The position numbers and the translations under genes are program-made. Of a DNA stretch of 64,000 nucleotides, positions 45,017-53,894 are shown piece by piece. Positions within the stretch are counted from its first letter, which is position 1. Every line of letters begins with the position of its first letter. Source of the stretch: Acidobacteriota bacterium (GTDB taxonomy: Bacteria; Acidobacteriota; Terriglobia; Acidiferrales; UBA7541); the NCBI GenBank assembly GCA_003223215.1, contig QHYH01000092.1:39799-103798 (forward strand), read 5' to 3'. The notes beneath the pieces are model-generated. The model was not told the origin of the DNA, made no database searches, and saw only the letters and a list, made by a program, of their open reading frames with translations.

Positions 45017-45343
45017 ATGGCAAGAAATGATCTTCAGGGAACTCTCGACCTCCTCGTTTTGAAGACGCTGTCGCAGATGGGAGAGCTGCACGGCTACGGA
45101 ATCGTGCTGCACATCCAAAGAGCGTCCGAGGAACTCCTGACCGTCGAGGAGGGTTCGCTCTATCCCGCCCTGCACCGCATGGAGATGAGCGGATGGATCC
45201 GCTCGGAGTGGAAAGTGACCGACACCAATCGCAAGGCCAAGTATTACCGGCTGACGCTTGCCGGACAGAAAGAGCTGCGAAAAGCGGAAGAGAGCTTTGA
45301 ACAGCTTGTCCAAGGGATCCGCGCCATCCTGCGGTACGCATGA
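45017..45343 (+). CDS. PadR-family transcriptional regulator
   Basis: This 108-residue winged-helix protein has the PadR core (GTLDLLVLKTLSQMGELHGYGI, EEGSLYPALHRMEMSGWI, RKAKYYRLTLAGQKEL). It lies eight bases upstream of a large ADOP-type permease. Such PadR-ADOP pairs are numerous in Acidobacteriota, so PadR probably represses the permease gene. AGGGG precedes the ATG. Confidence 0.93.
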   Translation: MARNDLQGTLDLLVLKTLSQMGELHGYGIVLHIQRASEELLTVEEGSLYPALHRMEMSGWIRSEWKVTDTNRKAKYYRLTLAGQKELRKAEESFEQLVQGIRAILRYA

Positions 45344-45351
45344 GGTGACTC

Positions 45352-47988
45352 GTGTCTGTCTTTCGCCGGCTTGTAAACACCTTCTCTCGCTCGAAATTGC
45401 ATCAGGAAATCGATGCGGAAATCCAGGCGCATGTCGAAATGCGCATTGCCGACAACCTTGCCGCCGGAATGTCGCCCGAAGAAGCTCGTCGCGATGCTCT
45501 GATTCGTTTCGGCAGTCGAGTTGTGATGAGGGAACGCGTAACGGCTGCGGACGCGGCAACGGCTTTGGATGCCGTCTGGCGCGACCTGCGCTACGCCGCG
45601 CGCCAGTTGCAGAGGTCGCCGGCATTCACGACCACCGCGCTCCTGACACTGATTCTGGGAATCGGTGCGAATGTCGTGGTGTTCAGCGCGGTGAATGCTC
45701 TGGTGCTGCGGCCCCTCGACGTGCCCGAGCCCACCGCGCTTTACAACGTGGTGCAAAAAACGCCGGGATACGACAATCAGTCCTATCCCGACTACCTGGA
45801 TTTTCAGAGCAAGAATTCGACCTTCAGCGATATGGCGGCTTACCGGATCCAGAGCGCGGGGCTTAGCACGAAAGACGCCGCCTACAAATGCTGGTACTAC
45901 CGAGTTTCCGGGAATTACTTCGACATGCTGGGCGTTCGGCCTGAGCATGGCCGGCTTTTTCACGCGAGCGAAGAACACGGACCGAATTCCGCCCCTTACA
46001 TCGTCTTGAGCCATGACTTTTGGCGCAGACATTTCAATTCTGACTCCGGCGTCCTTGGGACCACCGTCGACGTGAACAAGCACCCGTTTACGGTGATTGG
46101 AGTTGTTCCCGCCGCGTTTCATGGTGCGGACTTGTTCCTTTGGCCGGATTTCTGGATGCCCATGGTAGACAGCCCGGACGACGAAGGCGCAAATTTTCTC
46201 TCGATTCGCGGCATGCACAATATTTGGATCCTCGGGAAGCTGAAGCCCGACGTCACTCCCGCGCAAGCCACCGATAATCTCAACGCCATTGCAAGCGAAC
46301 TTGCGCGCCAGAATCCCGACGACGATGGCTTGTGCGCGAGGCTGGTGAAACCGGGATTGATGGGCGACATGTTTGGTGACCCGGCCCGGTCTTTCCTGGC
46401 AGGCATCATGCTCCTGGCATTTTTGGTGCTGCTTGCGGCCTGTGCCAACCTCGCGAGCCTCTTTGCGGCACGGACCGCGGACCGCAGCCGCGAACTGGCG
46501 ATCCGTCTTGCCATTGGCTCCAGCCGGTGGCAGGTCCTCCGGCAACTGCTTGCCGAGGCCGTCCTCCTTTCCGTTCTTGGCGGCGCCCTCGGAACCCTTT
46601 TTTCTACCAATTTGCTGAACGCACTGACACATTGGCAGCCTTTTCCAGAATTTCCGGTTCATGTGACCGTCAGCCCCGATCCAAAGGTCTACTCGGTGGC
46701 TCTGCTGTTGTCTGTCGGAAGTGGCGTGTTGTGGGGCCTGGTTCCCATGAGGCAGATCTGGACGACAGACTCCGCGCAGGTGATGAAGAGCGGGGGGGCT
46801 GGCACGATCGTTTTTCGTCGTTTCACTCTTCGCGATCTTCTCCTCGGTATTCAGATCACTCTCTGCACCCTGCTCGTGACTTCTTCTTTTGTTGCCTTGC
46901 GCGGCATGCAGCGCTCGCTCCACGCACCGCTGGGCTTCCGGCCCGAAGGCGTGCTTCTGGCCGAGACCGATTTGCACATGGGCGGACACTCCGATGCTTC
47001 TATCATGCAGATTCGGAAACGCATGCTCGAGGAAGTTTCCCGACTTCCGGGTGTCACCTCGGTCGGAATCATCGATGAGACGCCGCTCGGCACCGGTGGA
47101 AGCAGTTCTCCGGTTTACCGCGAGGGTACGACCGACTTCCGGATGTCCAATAGCACATTCGGCGCGAAGTATTTTTCCATCTCACCCGGCTATTTGCAGG
47201 CCGCTGGGACACGTTTGTTGGGTGGGCGCGACTTCACCTGGCATGACGATGCCAAGAGCCCGAAGGTCGCGATCGTGAACGAGGCCTTCGCCCGCTCGAT
47301 GTTTGGAAACACCTCCGCCCTTGGGCGCCGGTTTCTGTGGGGCGAAAAACTTCCTTACGAAATTGTCGGCGTCGTCGAAAATGGAAAGTACGATTCGCTC
47401 ACCGAGACTCCATGGGCAGCGATGTTCCTTCCACTCGATCAGAGTCCCGACAGTGACACGTCCTTGGTGGTTCGCTCGCCGTTGCCGGAGGCCGAGATCG
47501 TGCCTGAGGTGCGCCGAAGGCTCGCGCAAATTGACCCGAGCTTGCCGTTTGTGTTCCATAGCTGGCCCGACGAGCTCGCGTTCGTTCTATTTCCCGCGCG
47601 CGTGGCCACCGCCACTCTCGGCGTGATGGGTTTGCTTGCCGCCATGCTTGCTGTCACCGGCGTCTTCGGCATGGCCATGTATTCTGTGTCCAAGCGCATG
47701 AAAGAGTTTGGCATCCGTGTGGTCCTGGGAGCGCAGGCCGCCCAACTCCTGCGCGCGGCGCTCGGCCGTCCTCTCCTTCTTCTGTTTTCTGGTTCCGCAG
47801 CCGGCTTGCTCCTGGGCGTGATTGCTAGCCAATTGCTTGCGCAAATCGTGTATCAGGCGACACCGCGGGATCCACTGGTACTGGCAGGAGTCGTGATCAC
47901 TATGGCGCTGTTGGGTTTCCTGGCCACCTGGATTCCCGCCGAACGGTCTCTGCACGTTCATCCCGCGCGTCTGCTGCGAGAAGAGTAA
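45352..47988 (+). CDS. ADOP-type MacB-like permease
   Basis: This 878-residue permease starts at GTG 45352. The N-terminal about 80 residues form a soluble segment (KLHQEIDAEIQAHVEMRIAD), typical of the acidobacterial ADOP family. Then come a MacB periplasmic domain, an FtsX domain (RTADRSRELAIRLAIGSSRW), a second MacB-like domain and a second FtsX domain (SVSKRMKEFGIRVVLGAQ), a duplicated layout. No ATPase is encoded, hence orphan. Substrate unknown; likely macrolide or lipoprotein-like export by analogy only. Confidence 0.95.
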   Translation: MSVFRRLVNTFSRSKLHQEIDAEIQAHVEMRIADNLAAGMSPEEARRDALIRFGSRVVMRERVTAADAATALDAVWRDLRYAARQLQRSPAFTTTALLTLILGIGANVVVFSAVNALVLRPLDVPEPTALYNVVQKTPGYDNQSYPDYLDFQSKNSTFSDMAAYRIQSAGLSTKDAAYKCWYYRVSGNYFDMLGVRPEHGRLFHASEEHGPNSAPYIVLSHDFWRRHFNSDSGVLGTTVDVNKHPFTVIGVVPAAFHGADLFLWPDFWMPMVDSPDDEGANFLSIRGMHNIWILGKLKPDVTPAQATDNLNAIASELARQNPDDDGLCARLVKPGLMGDMFGDPARSFLAGIMLLAFLVLLAACANLASLFAARTADRSRELAIRLAIGSSRWQVLRQLLAEAVLLSVLGGALGTLFSTNLLNALTHWQPFPEFPVHVTVSPDPKVYSVALLLSVGSGVLWGLVPMRQIWTTDSAQVMKSGGAGTIVFRRFTLRDLLLGIQITLCTLLVTSSFVALRGMQRSLHAPLGFRPEGVLLAETDLHMGGHSDASIMQIRKRMLEEVSRLPGVTSVGIIDETPLGTGGSSSPVYREGTTDFRMSNSTFGAKYFSISPGYLQAAGTRLLGGRDFTWHDDAKSPKVAIVNEAFARSMFGNTSALGRRFLWGEKLPYEIVGVVENGKYDSLTETPWAAMFLPLDQSPDSDTSLVVRSPLPEAEIVPEVRRRLAQIDPSLPFVFHSWPDELAFVLFPARVATATLGVMGLLAAMLAVTGVFGMAMYSVSKRMKEFGIRVVLGAQAAQLLRAALGRPLLLLFSGSAAGLLLGVIASQLLAQIVYQATPRDPLVLAGVVITMALLGFLATWIPAERSLHVHPARLLREE

Positions 47989-48045
47989 TGAACGCGCGCC
48001 TAGGTAGGGGCTCGCGGCTTCCGCCATTGCCATGGAGAGCGCCGG

Positions 48046-49863
48046 CTACAGCGAACCCGACCCACCGCCCGCTTGCTGGGTTGCTCGCAAGGTGGCTGAT
48101 GCGGAGGATGCCGATCGTGAGGCGGGAATGTCTGTATCCGTGGTTGTCGATGCCGCTGTGGCCCGGTAGCGCACGATCAGTAGGGTCAGGTCATCCGCCT
48201 GGCGCGCGCCTCGCGTGAAATTTTCCACGGCTTCGAGAACGCATTTCTGCAGCTGCTCGAGCGGACACTGCATCTGCCCAGTGAGAACTTGCCTGAGGCG
48301 CGGCACCCCAAAGAGTTGTTCCTCCGGATCCATGGCCTCCGTCACACCGTCGGTGAAAAGCACGAGCGTGTCCCCCGGCTCGAGCTTGACGCACGCTGCG
48401 GTGTATTGCGCCTCGGGCACGAGGCCCACCGGGAAAGACCCTTCGGTAAATGCTTCTTCGGCGGCGCCGCGCCGGATAAGAATGGGAGAGGGATGACCCG
48501 CATTGATGAATTCGAGATGGCCGTCATTATCGAGCAAACCAAAGAACACCGTAGCATAGCGGCCCACCTCGGAATGCTCGCAAAGAAAGCGGTTCACGTG
48601 ATTGAAAACGCGCGCTGGATCGGTGCCGAGCGTCATGCCGGAAAGCGCGCCCTGCAGCATGGTGGTCAGAATGGCGGCACCGAGTCCTTTGCCGGAAACG
48701 TCGGCAATGACAAACGCCGTGCGCCCATCGCTTACGCGAAAAACGTCGAAATAGTCGCCTCCGACCGAGAGGCACGGAAAATTCACACCGGTCACGCAGA
48801 AGTTCGGCGTATCCGGAAAATTGCGCGGCAACAGCGCCTGCTGGATGTCGCGCGCGATGTTGATTTCCTGTTCGAGTCTCTGGCGCTCGCGTTCGCGCTC
48901 GACCAGACGCGCGTTGTCGAGAATGCTGGCGGCGTCGGCGGCCAGCGCATCCAAGATTTGCCGGTCGAGCTTGGAGAAAGCCGCGGGGCGCTTGGAATCC
49001 AGGTAAAGAACGCCTAGCAGTTCGCCGCGCTTGACGTTGACCATCGATTCCTGGGTCTTCGCGCGCGTCAGGACCCATAGTGGAATCACCACGACGGCAC
49101 GCAGCCGCTGCGCCACGATGCTCTGCGCCCCTTGCAAGTCCATATCCGCTTGCGCCAGATCTTCGGTGATCACGGGCGATTGTTGCTTGAGCGCCAGTTG
49201 AATGGCCGTCTGGCTGGGCGTCAGGCTCTCGGGTGGCAGGCGCAGGTTGCCGCTCCGCCGCGCCAGGTGAACCCTCAGCGCGCCGCCGGCATCCGGCTCC
49301 AGGAGCAACCCGCGGTCCGCATCAGTGATGGAAACGGTGTGATCCAGCATAGTTGCCAGCACTTCGTCCAGCGGAAGCTGAGAATGCAGCAGCGCCGTGG
49401 CTTCCAGCAGCTGGTTCAGCTTGCGCAGGCCGCCGCCGGGTTCCGAGCTGGTGATGTGCTCGATGCGGGTCAGCAACTGCGGGAAAGATTCCTCGCCCGA
49501 GCCGCTCGCCAAGCGGAAGAGAATTTCGTAGGAGTCTTCGAGCCCGAAGGTGATGACGTCGCCGTTCTGGAGTTTGCGGCTCTCCACTTTTTCGCCGTTG
49601 ACGAAAAGACCGCGGCGCTGCCCGCGATCCTCGAGGTAAAAGCGGTTCGCTTCGATGACGATGGCGGCGCAATTGCGCGAGATGCGGCGGTCGGAGAGCT
49701 GCAGGTGGTTGCCGGTTTCCGCGCCCCGGCCGATCAGGAAAGGCAATTGCGTGACGCGCACGTAGCGCCGCCCGCCGTCCGGAGAGACGACTTCAAGAAC
49801 GGCATCTTCGCCTGGAAGAACGGTCTCGGCCACGGGTGGTTTCCAGTGCCGCCATTGTAGCAC
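48046..49863 (-). CDS. FHA-GAF-SpoIIE phosphatase (RsbU-like)
   Basis: This 605-residue protein has an FHA domain at about residues 40-115 (LIGRGAETGNHLQLSDRRISR), a GAF domain at about 160-320, and a PP2C/SpoIIE domain (CLSVGGDYFDVF, IADVSGKGLGA, FINAGHPSPILI, VLFTDGVTEA, ADDLTLLIV). The SpoIIE-type metal-binding Asp residues are present. It likely dephosphorylates an anti-anti-sigma factor in a partner-switching pathway gated by phospho-protein binding and a small ligand. No partner is in the window. The start is tentatively GTG at 49863; the N terminus may begin ten codons later (GTG at 49833). Confidence 0.92.
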   Translation of the reverse strand: MLQWRHWKPPVAETVLPGEDAVLEVVSPDGGRRYVRVTQLPFLIGRGAETGNHLQLSDRRISRNCAAIVIEANRFYLEDRGQRRGLFVNGEKVESRKLQNGDVITFGLEDSYEILFRLASGSGEESFPQLLTRIEHITSSEPGGGLRKLNQLLEATALLHSQLPLDEVLATMLDHTVSITDADRGLLLEPDAGGALRVHLARRSGNLRLPPESLTPSQTAIQLALKQQSPVITEDLAQADMDLQGAQSIVAQRLRAVVVIPLWVLTRAKTQESMVNVKRGELLGVLYLDSKRPAAFSKLDRQILDALAADAASILDNARLVERERERQRLEQEINIARDIQQALLPRNFPDTPNFCVTGVNFPCLSVGGDYFDVFRVSDGRTAFVIADVSGKGLGAAILTTMLQGALSGMTLGTDPARVFNHVNRFLCEHSEVGRYATVFFGLLDNDGHLEFINAGHPSPILIRRGAAEEAFTEGSFPVGLVPEAQYTAACVKLEPGDTLVLFTDGVTEAMDPEEQLFGVPRLRQVLTGQMQCPLEQLQKCVLEAVENFTRGARQADDLTLLIVRYRATAASTTTDTDIPASRSASSASATLRATQQAGGGSGSL

Positions 49864-49936
49864 GCGGGAGGAGGCCGGGCGCCAATCGGAACGCCAGCTT
49901 GTTAACCCGGCGTTGGTTGTGATAAGTAGTGCGGCG

Positions 49937-51247
49937 ATGAATGCACGAGCGCTCGCCGTCGCGCTTTTTCTGGGGTTCTGTCCTCTCCGTTCCGCTCCTC
50001 AAACATCGACACTTCCCTCCATTCTGGTCAAAGCGGGAAAACTGCTCGATGTCCGCAAAGGCGCTTACGTCGAGAACGCGGGAGTTTGGATTGCAGGCCA
50101 GCGCATCAAAGAAGTTGGCCATTTCCCGGAGGTTCAGGCGCACGTTCCCAAGAACACGAAAGTCATCGAGCTTGGCCGCGCGACAGTCCTTCCCGGTCTT
50201 ATCGATTGCCATACACACCTCATGGCGCGCATTCCGGAAGGCCCCGACGGCTACACGCTGAACTTGGCGACGAAATCGCAGGCTTTCCGTGCGCTCGAAG
50301 GCGCCTACAACGCTCGAATCACGCTCGAAGCCGGTTTCACCAGCGTTCGCGATGTGGAAAACGAAGGCGCGGGTTACGCGGACGTCGCTCTGCGCGACGC
50401 CATTGAGCAGGCTTTGGCGGAAGGTCCGCGAATGCAAGTAGCTACTCGCGCGATAGCCGCCGTAGGTCAATACAACCCCTTCGGCATTTCGCCAGACCTC
50501 TCCGATTTTCCGACGGGAGCACAGATGGTCAGCGGACAAGAGGAAGCGCGGCGCGCAGTCCGCGAGCAGATCGGCCACGGCGCCGACCTCATTAAGGTCT
50601 ACGCCGATTGGTTGCACCCCACCCTAACGGTCGATGAGATTCGTGTGGTTGTCGAAGAAGCTCACAAACTGGGGCGCAAGGTGGCAGCCCACGCCAGTAC
50701 GCCGGAAGGCGTAAGAAACGCAGTGACTGCGGGGGTGGATTCCATCGAGCATGGCCACCGGGTAGACCAGCAAGATCTTGAGTTGATGAAAGCGAAAGGC
50801 ACCTTTCTCGTTCCGACCGTCGGCGGGATCGATGCCTCCGTCGAACGGTATAGCAAGGAACCTGAAACGGAACGGCGGAAGGAGATGCAAACCTACCTCG
50901 GCGAACTTCTGCAGTCGATCCAACAGGCCATCCAAGAGGCCATGCGCTTGGGCGTAAAAATGGCCTTGGGCTATGACGCTGGCAGCCCGGAGCGGCAGGG
51001 CAAAAATGCCGATGAGTTCGTGGCATTAACCAAGCGCGGCATGCCGCCTCTCGAGGCGATTCGCGCCGCAACGCTTAACGCGGCGGAATTAATGAACTGG
51101 CAAGACCGCGTTGGCTCGATCGAAGCGGGAAAGTACGCTGACTTCATTGCCGTGGAAGGCGATCCACTCAGCGACATTGCCGTCCTAAGGCAAGTGGAGT
51201 TCGTGATGAAGGGCGGAACAGTTGTGAAAGATATCCTGCCTCACTAA
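49937..51247 (+). CDS. Exported amidohydrolase (prolidase/imidazolonepropionase-like)
   Basis: This 436-residue enzyme has a short N-terminal signal (ALAVALFLGFC), the amidohydrolase metal motif IDCHTHL, the carboxylated-Lys region DLIKVYADW, HAS at the third site, DSIEHGH, and a final metal-binding Asp in LGYDAG. The closing motif GSIEAGKYADFIAVEGDP is typical. These exported enzymes of soil bacteria often act as Xaa-Pro dipeptidases, but specificity cannot be told. The start at 49937 is preceded by a weak site. Confidence 0.92.
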   Translation: MNARALAVALFLGFCPLRSAPQTSTLPSILVKAGKLLDVRKGAYVENAGVWIAGQRIKEVGHFPEVQAHVPKNTKVIELGRATVLPGLIDCHTHLMARIPEGPDGYTLNLATKSQAFRALEGAYNARITLEAGFTSVRDVENEGAGYADVALRDAIEQALAEGPRMQVATRAIAAVGQYNPFGISPDLSDFPTGAQMVSGQEEARRAVREQIGHGADLIKVYADWLHPTLTVDEIRVVVEEAHKLGRKVAAHASTPEGVRNAVTAGVDSIEHGHRVDQQDLELMKAKGTFLVPTVGGIDASVERYSKEPETERRKEMQTYLGELLQSIQQAIQEAMRLGVKMALGYDAGSPERQGKNADEFVALTKRGMPPLEAIRAATLNAAELMNWQDRVGSIEAGKYADFIAVEGDPLSDIAVLRQVEFVMKGGTVVKDILPH

Positions 51248-51608
51248 AACCTGCACGGCGCAGAATGTAGCTGCTCGGCAAAAAAGAATTCGAAGAATGT
51301 TCAACAAAGCTAGCAATAAAGCCGGTGATGCCCTCCTCACTTGTTTCCTTGAAAAGTGCCCGCGCGAGATTCTTCGCGCATCCCCGGCTTCGGCCCTTCG
51401 AATTGGTAAAGCCGGCGAAGGAAAAGGCGCACTCTAAGCAACGAGCTGATTCTGCGACGGTCAGGGAAAGGCCGGAGCAATTCCTTCGACTGCGGTTAGC
51501 ACAAAGCTGCGCCGCTACAAATCAGCAGGGACGCGGACCATCCGGCCCACTATCATTAAGCAACTTCGGTTACAATATTTCTTTCGTCCCCGAGATCGAG
51601 GCGCCAGC
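51248..51608. other. Intergenic region before the aminotransferase
   Basis: About 360 bases with no supported gene. A TACAAT at 51571-51576 lies about 33 bases before the next start, but no matching -35 was seen. Confidence 0.45.
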
Positions 51609-52478
51609 GTGATTCATCCGTTCGTATTCCACAACGAGAGCCTTCTGCCCATCGAGAAAGTTCGCCTTTCCCCCGGCCAGGCGGGACTGATTTGCGGCTG
51701 GGGCATCTTCACCACCGTGCGTATCTCCCGCGGCGAAGCGTTTGCTTACGAGCGCCATTGGCGCCGGCTGGAAAAGGACGCCGGGATCATTCGCTTGCCC
51801 ATGCTTTACACGTCGGCGAAAGTCCGCGTCCATCTCCACGAAGTGATGCGCGCCAATAAAGTGACCGAAGGTTGCGCGCGGATTTACCTGGTCTACAATT
51901 CCGTGGGCTACTGGCAAAGCAACGAACACCGCCCCCAGGTCGATCTCATCATCTACACCGCCGGGCTGCCCGAGTACCGCGAAGTGGTGCGCTTGGCGCT
52001 GCGCGCCCAGGGCCGCCATGCCGCGTCCTCGCTCGCAGGCGTCAAAACCATTTCCTGGCTGAACAACGTCTGGTCCGTCGCGGAAGCGGCCAAAGAAGGT
52101 TTCGACGAAGTCGTGATGCTCAACGAGCGCGGCGAAGTGGCCGAATGCACGTCGGCAAATATTTTCGGGGTGAAAGACGGCAAAATCGTTACGCCTCCGC
52201 TAAACTCCGGGTGCCTCGAAGGCATCACGCGCGGAATCCTTCTGGAGATCGCCCCGGAGGCCGGTCTTGCCGTTGTCGAACAGACGTTGCGCCCCGAAGA
52301 CCTCTACTCGGCCGAGGAAGTTTTCATTACCTCGAGCAACCGCAATTTGATAAGCGTCGGAGAAATCGCCGGTCATTCGATTCCGGCGCCTGGCCCGGTT
52401 TGCCATCGCCTTAACGAACTTTTCGACAGTTACGTTTCCGATTACGTTACCCGCCGCCACGCCTCCGCCGCCAGATAA
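51609..52478 (+). CDS. Class IV PLP-dependent aminotransferase
   Basis: This 289-residue PLP enzyme starts at GTG 51609. It carries the class IV motifs: the catalytic Lys in GVKTISWLNNVWSVAEA, the EVAECTSANIFG segment that binds the cofactor, and LNSGCLEGITR. It may be a branched-chain or D-amino-acid aminotransferase, or aminodeoxychorismate lyase (PabC); folate genes are not nearby. Confidence 0.9.
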   Translation: MIHPFVFHNESLLPIEKVRLSPGQAGLICGWGIFTTVRISRGEAFAYERHWRRLEKDAGIIRLPMLYTSAKVRVHLHEVMRANKVTEGCARIYLVYNSVGYWQSNEHRPQVDLIIYTAGLPEYREVVRLALRAQGRHAASSLAGVKTISWLNNVWSVAEAAKEGFDEVVMLNERGEVAECTSANIFGVKDGKIVTPPLNSGCLEGITRGILLEIAPEAGLAVVEQTLRPEDLYSAEEVFITSSNRNLISVGEIAGHSIPAPGPVCHRLNELFDSYVSDYVTRRHASAAR

Positions 52479-52528
52479 GACGCATGCGTCCAAATCGCGC
52501 AAAGATGCTTCGCGAGCTCGAGGCGTAG

Positions 52529-53815
52529 ATGGCCAGCGGCACGAATCTGGACGCCGTCGAAACGCGGGCGCGGGCCGCAGCTCGCACGGAAGCCGCCACG
52601 AAAGCCGTTTTTCCGATTCTTCTCTCCATCAGCTTCTGTCATCTGCTGAATGACACGGTGCAATCGCTGATTCCTGCGATTTATCCGCTGCTGAAAGCCA
52701 GCTTCCATTTGAATTACGGACAGGTTGGGCGGATCGCCCTCACGTTGCAATTGACCGCTTCGTTGCTTCAGCCGGTCGTGGGGCTCTACACCGACCGCCG
52801 GCCGCAGCCGTACTCGCTCGCGGTTGGCATGGGCATCACCATGGTTGGTCTGCTGGCCTTTGCCATGGCTCCCACCTACCTCACCATTCTTGTCGCTGCT
52901 GCCTTCGTGGGCATCGGTTCGGCGGTGTTCCATCCCGAGTCTTCGCGCGTGGCGCGCATGGCTTCCGGCGGGCAGCACGGCATGGCGCAGTCGCTCTTCC
53001 AGGTTGGCGGAAATGCGGGTTCGGCCATCGGGCCGTTGCTGGCGTTTATCTTCATCAAGGGGCAAGCCAACATCGCATGGTTTTCGTTTCTGGCAATGCT
53101 GGCCATTGTGCTGCTGATGAATATTGGCGCATGGTTCCGCAAAAATCGAGCCCTTCACCCGAAGCCGGTAGTTGTCGATCCGGAACACCTAGCCTCGCTT
53201 GGTTCCGCCCATCCTCATGCGGCTCTATCCAGCCGGCAAATCGGCTGGAGCCTCGCGATTCTCGTGGCGCTGATGTTTTCCAAGTTCTTTTATCTCGCAA
53301 GCTTGATGAGCTACTACACGTTCTACCTGATGAACAAATTCCACCTCACGGTTCAGAATGCGCAATTGCATCTGTTTCTGTTTCTGGGCGCGGTGGCCGC
53401 CGGGACGTTCATCGGCGGGCCGGTGGGCGACCGGGTGGGCCGCAAGCTGGTCATCTGGTGCTCCATCCTTGGCGTTCTGCCGTTTACGCTGATTCTGCCC
53501 TATGCGAATCTCGCCTGGACCGGCATTCTGAGCGTGGTCATCGGACTGATTCTCGCGTCCGCGTTTTCCGCGATTTTGGTTTACGCGCAGGAGTTGATGC
53601 CCGGAAGAATCGGTGCGGTGTCGGGGCTATTTTTCGGCTTCGCGTTTGGCATGGGGGGAGTCGGCGCGGCGATTCTTGGCAAGCTGGCCGATCTCACCAG
53701 CATGGATTTCGTCTACCACGTCTGCGCGTATCTTCCGGCGATTGGCATCCTGACGGCGTTCCTGCCGGACCTCGGCCCCGCCAAGGTGAATCAAGCGAAA
53801 CCGGTCACTGCTTGA
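52529..53815 (+). CDS. MFS transporter, Fsr (fosmidomycin-resistance) type
   Basis: This 428-residue protein has about 12 membrane helices and the MFS motif GPVGDRVGRKLVI between helices. The N-terminal part (SISFCHLLNDTVQSLIPAIYPLL) matches the Fsr family pattern. It exports drugs or metabolites. The start follows the aminotransferase by 50 bases on the same strand. A strong bidirectional hairpin follows its stop. Confidence 0.9.
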   Translation: MASGTNLDAVETRARAAARTEAATKAVFPILLSISFCHLLNDTVQSLIPAIYPLLKASFHLNYGQVGRIALTLQLTASLLQPVVGLYTDRRPQPYSLAVGMGITMVGLLAFAMAPTYLTILVAAAFVGIGSAVFHPESSRVARMASGGQHGMAQSLFQVGGNAGSAIGPLLAFIFIKGQANIAWFSFLAMLAIVLLMNIGAWFRKNRALHPKPVVVDPEHLASLGSAHPHAALSSRQIGWSLAILVALMFSKFFYLASLMSYYTFYLMNKFHLTVQNAQLHLFLFLGAVAAGTFIGGPVGDRVGRKLVIWCSILGVLPFTLILPYANLAWTGILSVVIGLILASAFSAILVYAQELMPGRIGAVSGLFFGFAFGMGGVGAAILGKLADLTSMDFVYHVCAYLPAIGILTAFLPDLGPAKVNQAKPVTA

Positions 53816-53849
53816 TGTGCAGCGTATTTAATTAAACCCCAAAACAAGG

Positions 53850-53873
53850 AAGGGCGGGCCGGAGCCCGCCCTT
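53850..53873. terminator. Bidirectional intrinsic terminator
   Basis: AAGGGCGGGC (53850-53859) pairs perfectly with GCCCGCCCTT (53864-53873) around CGGA. On the minus strand it is followed by a T-rich tail, so it probably ends the TonB receptor transcript and may also serve the MFS gene. Confidence 0.85.
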
Positions 53874-53894
53874 TGGAACGAAGCGTGGAAGCGA

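Noticed and set aside
45244..46989. Long minus-strand frame opposite padR and ADOP
   Set aside because: No ribosome site or family pattern; opposite a well-supported ADOP gene.
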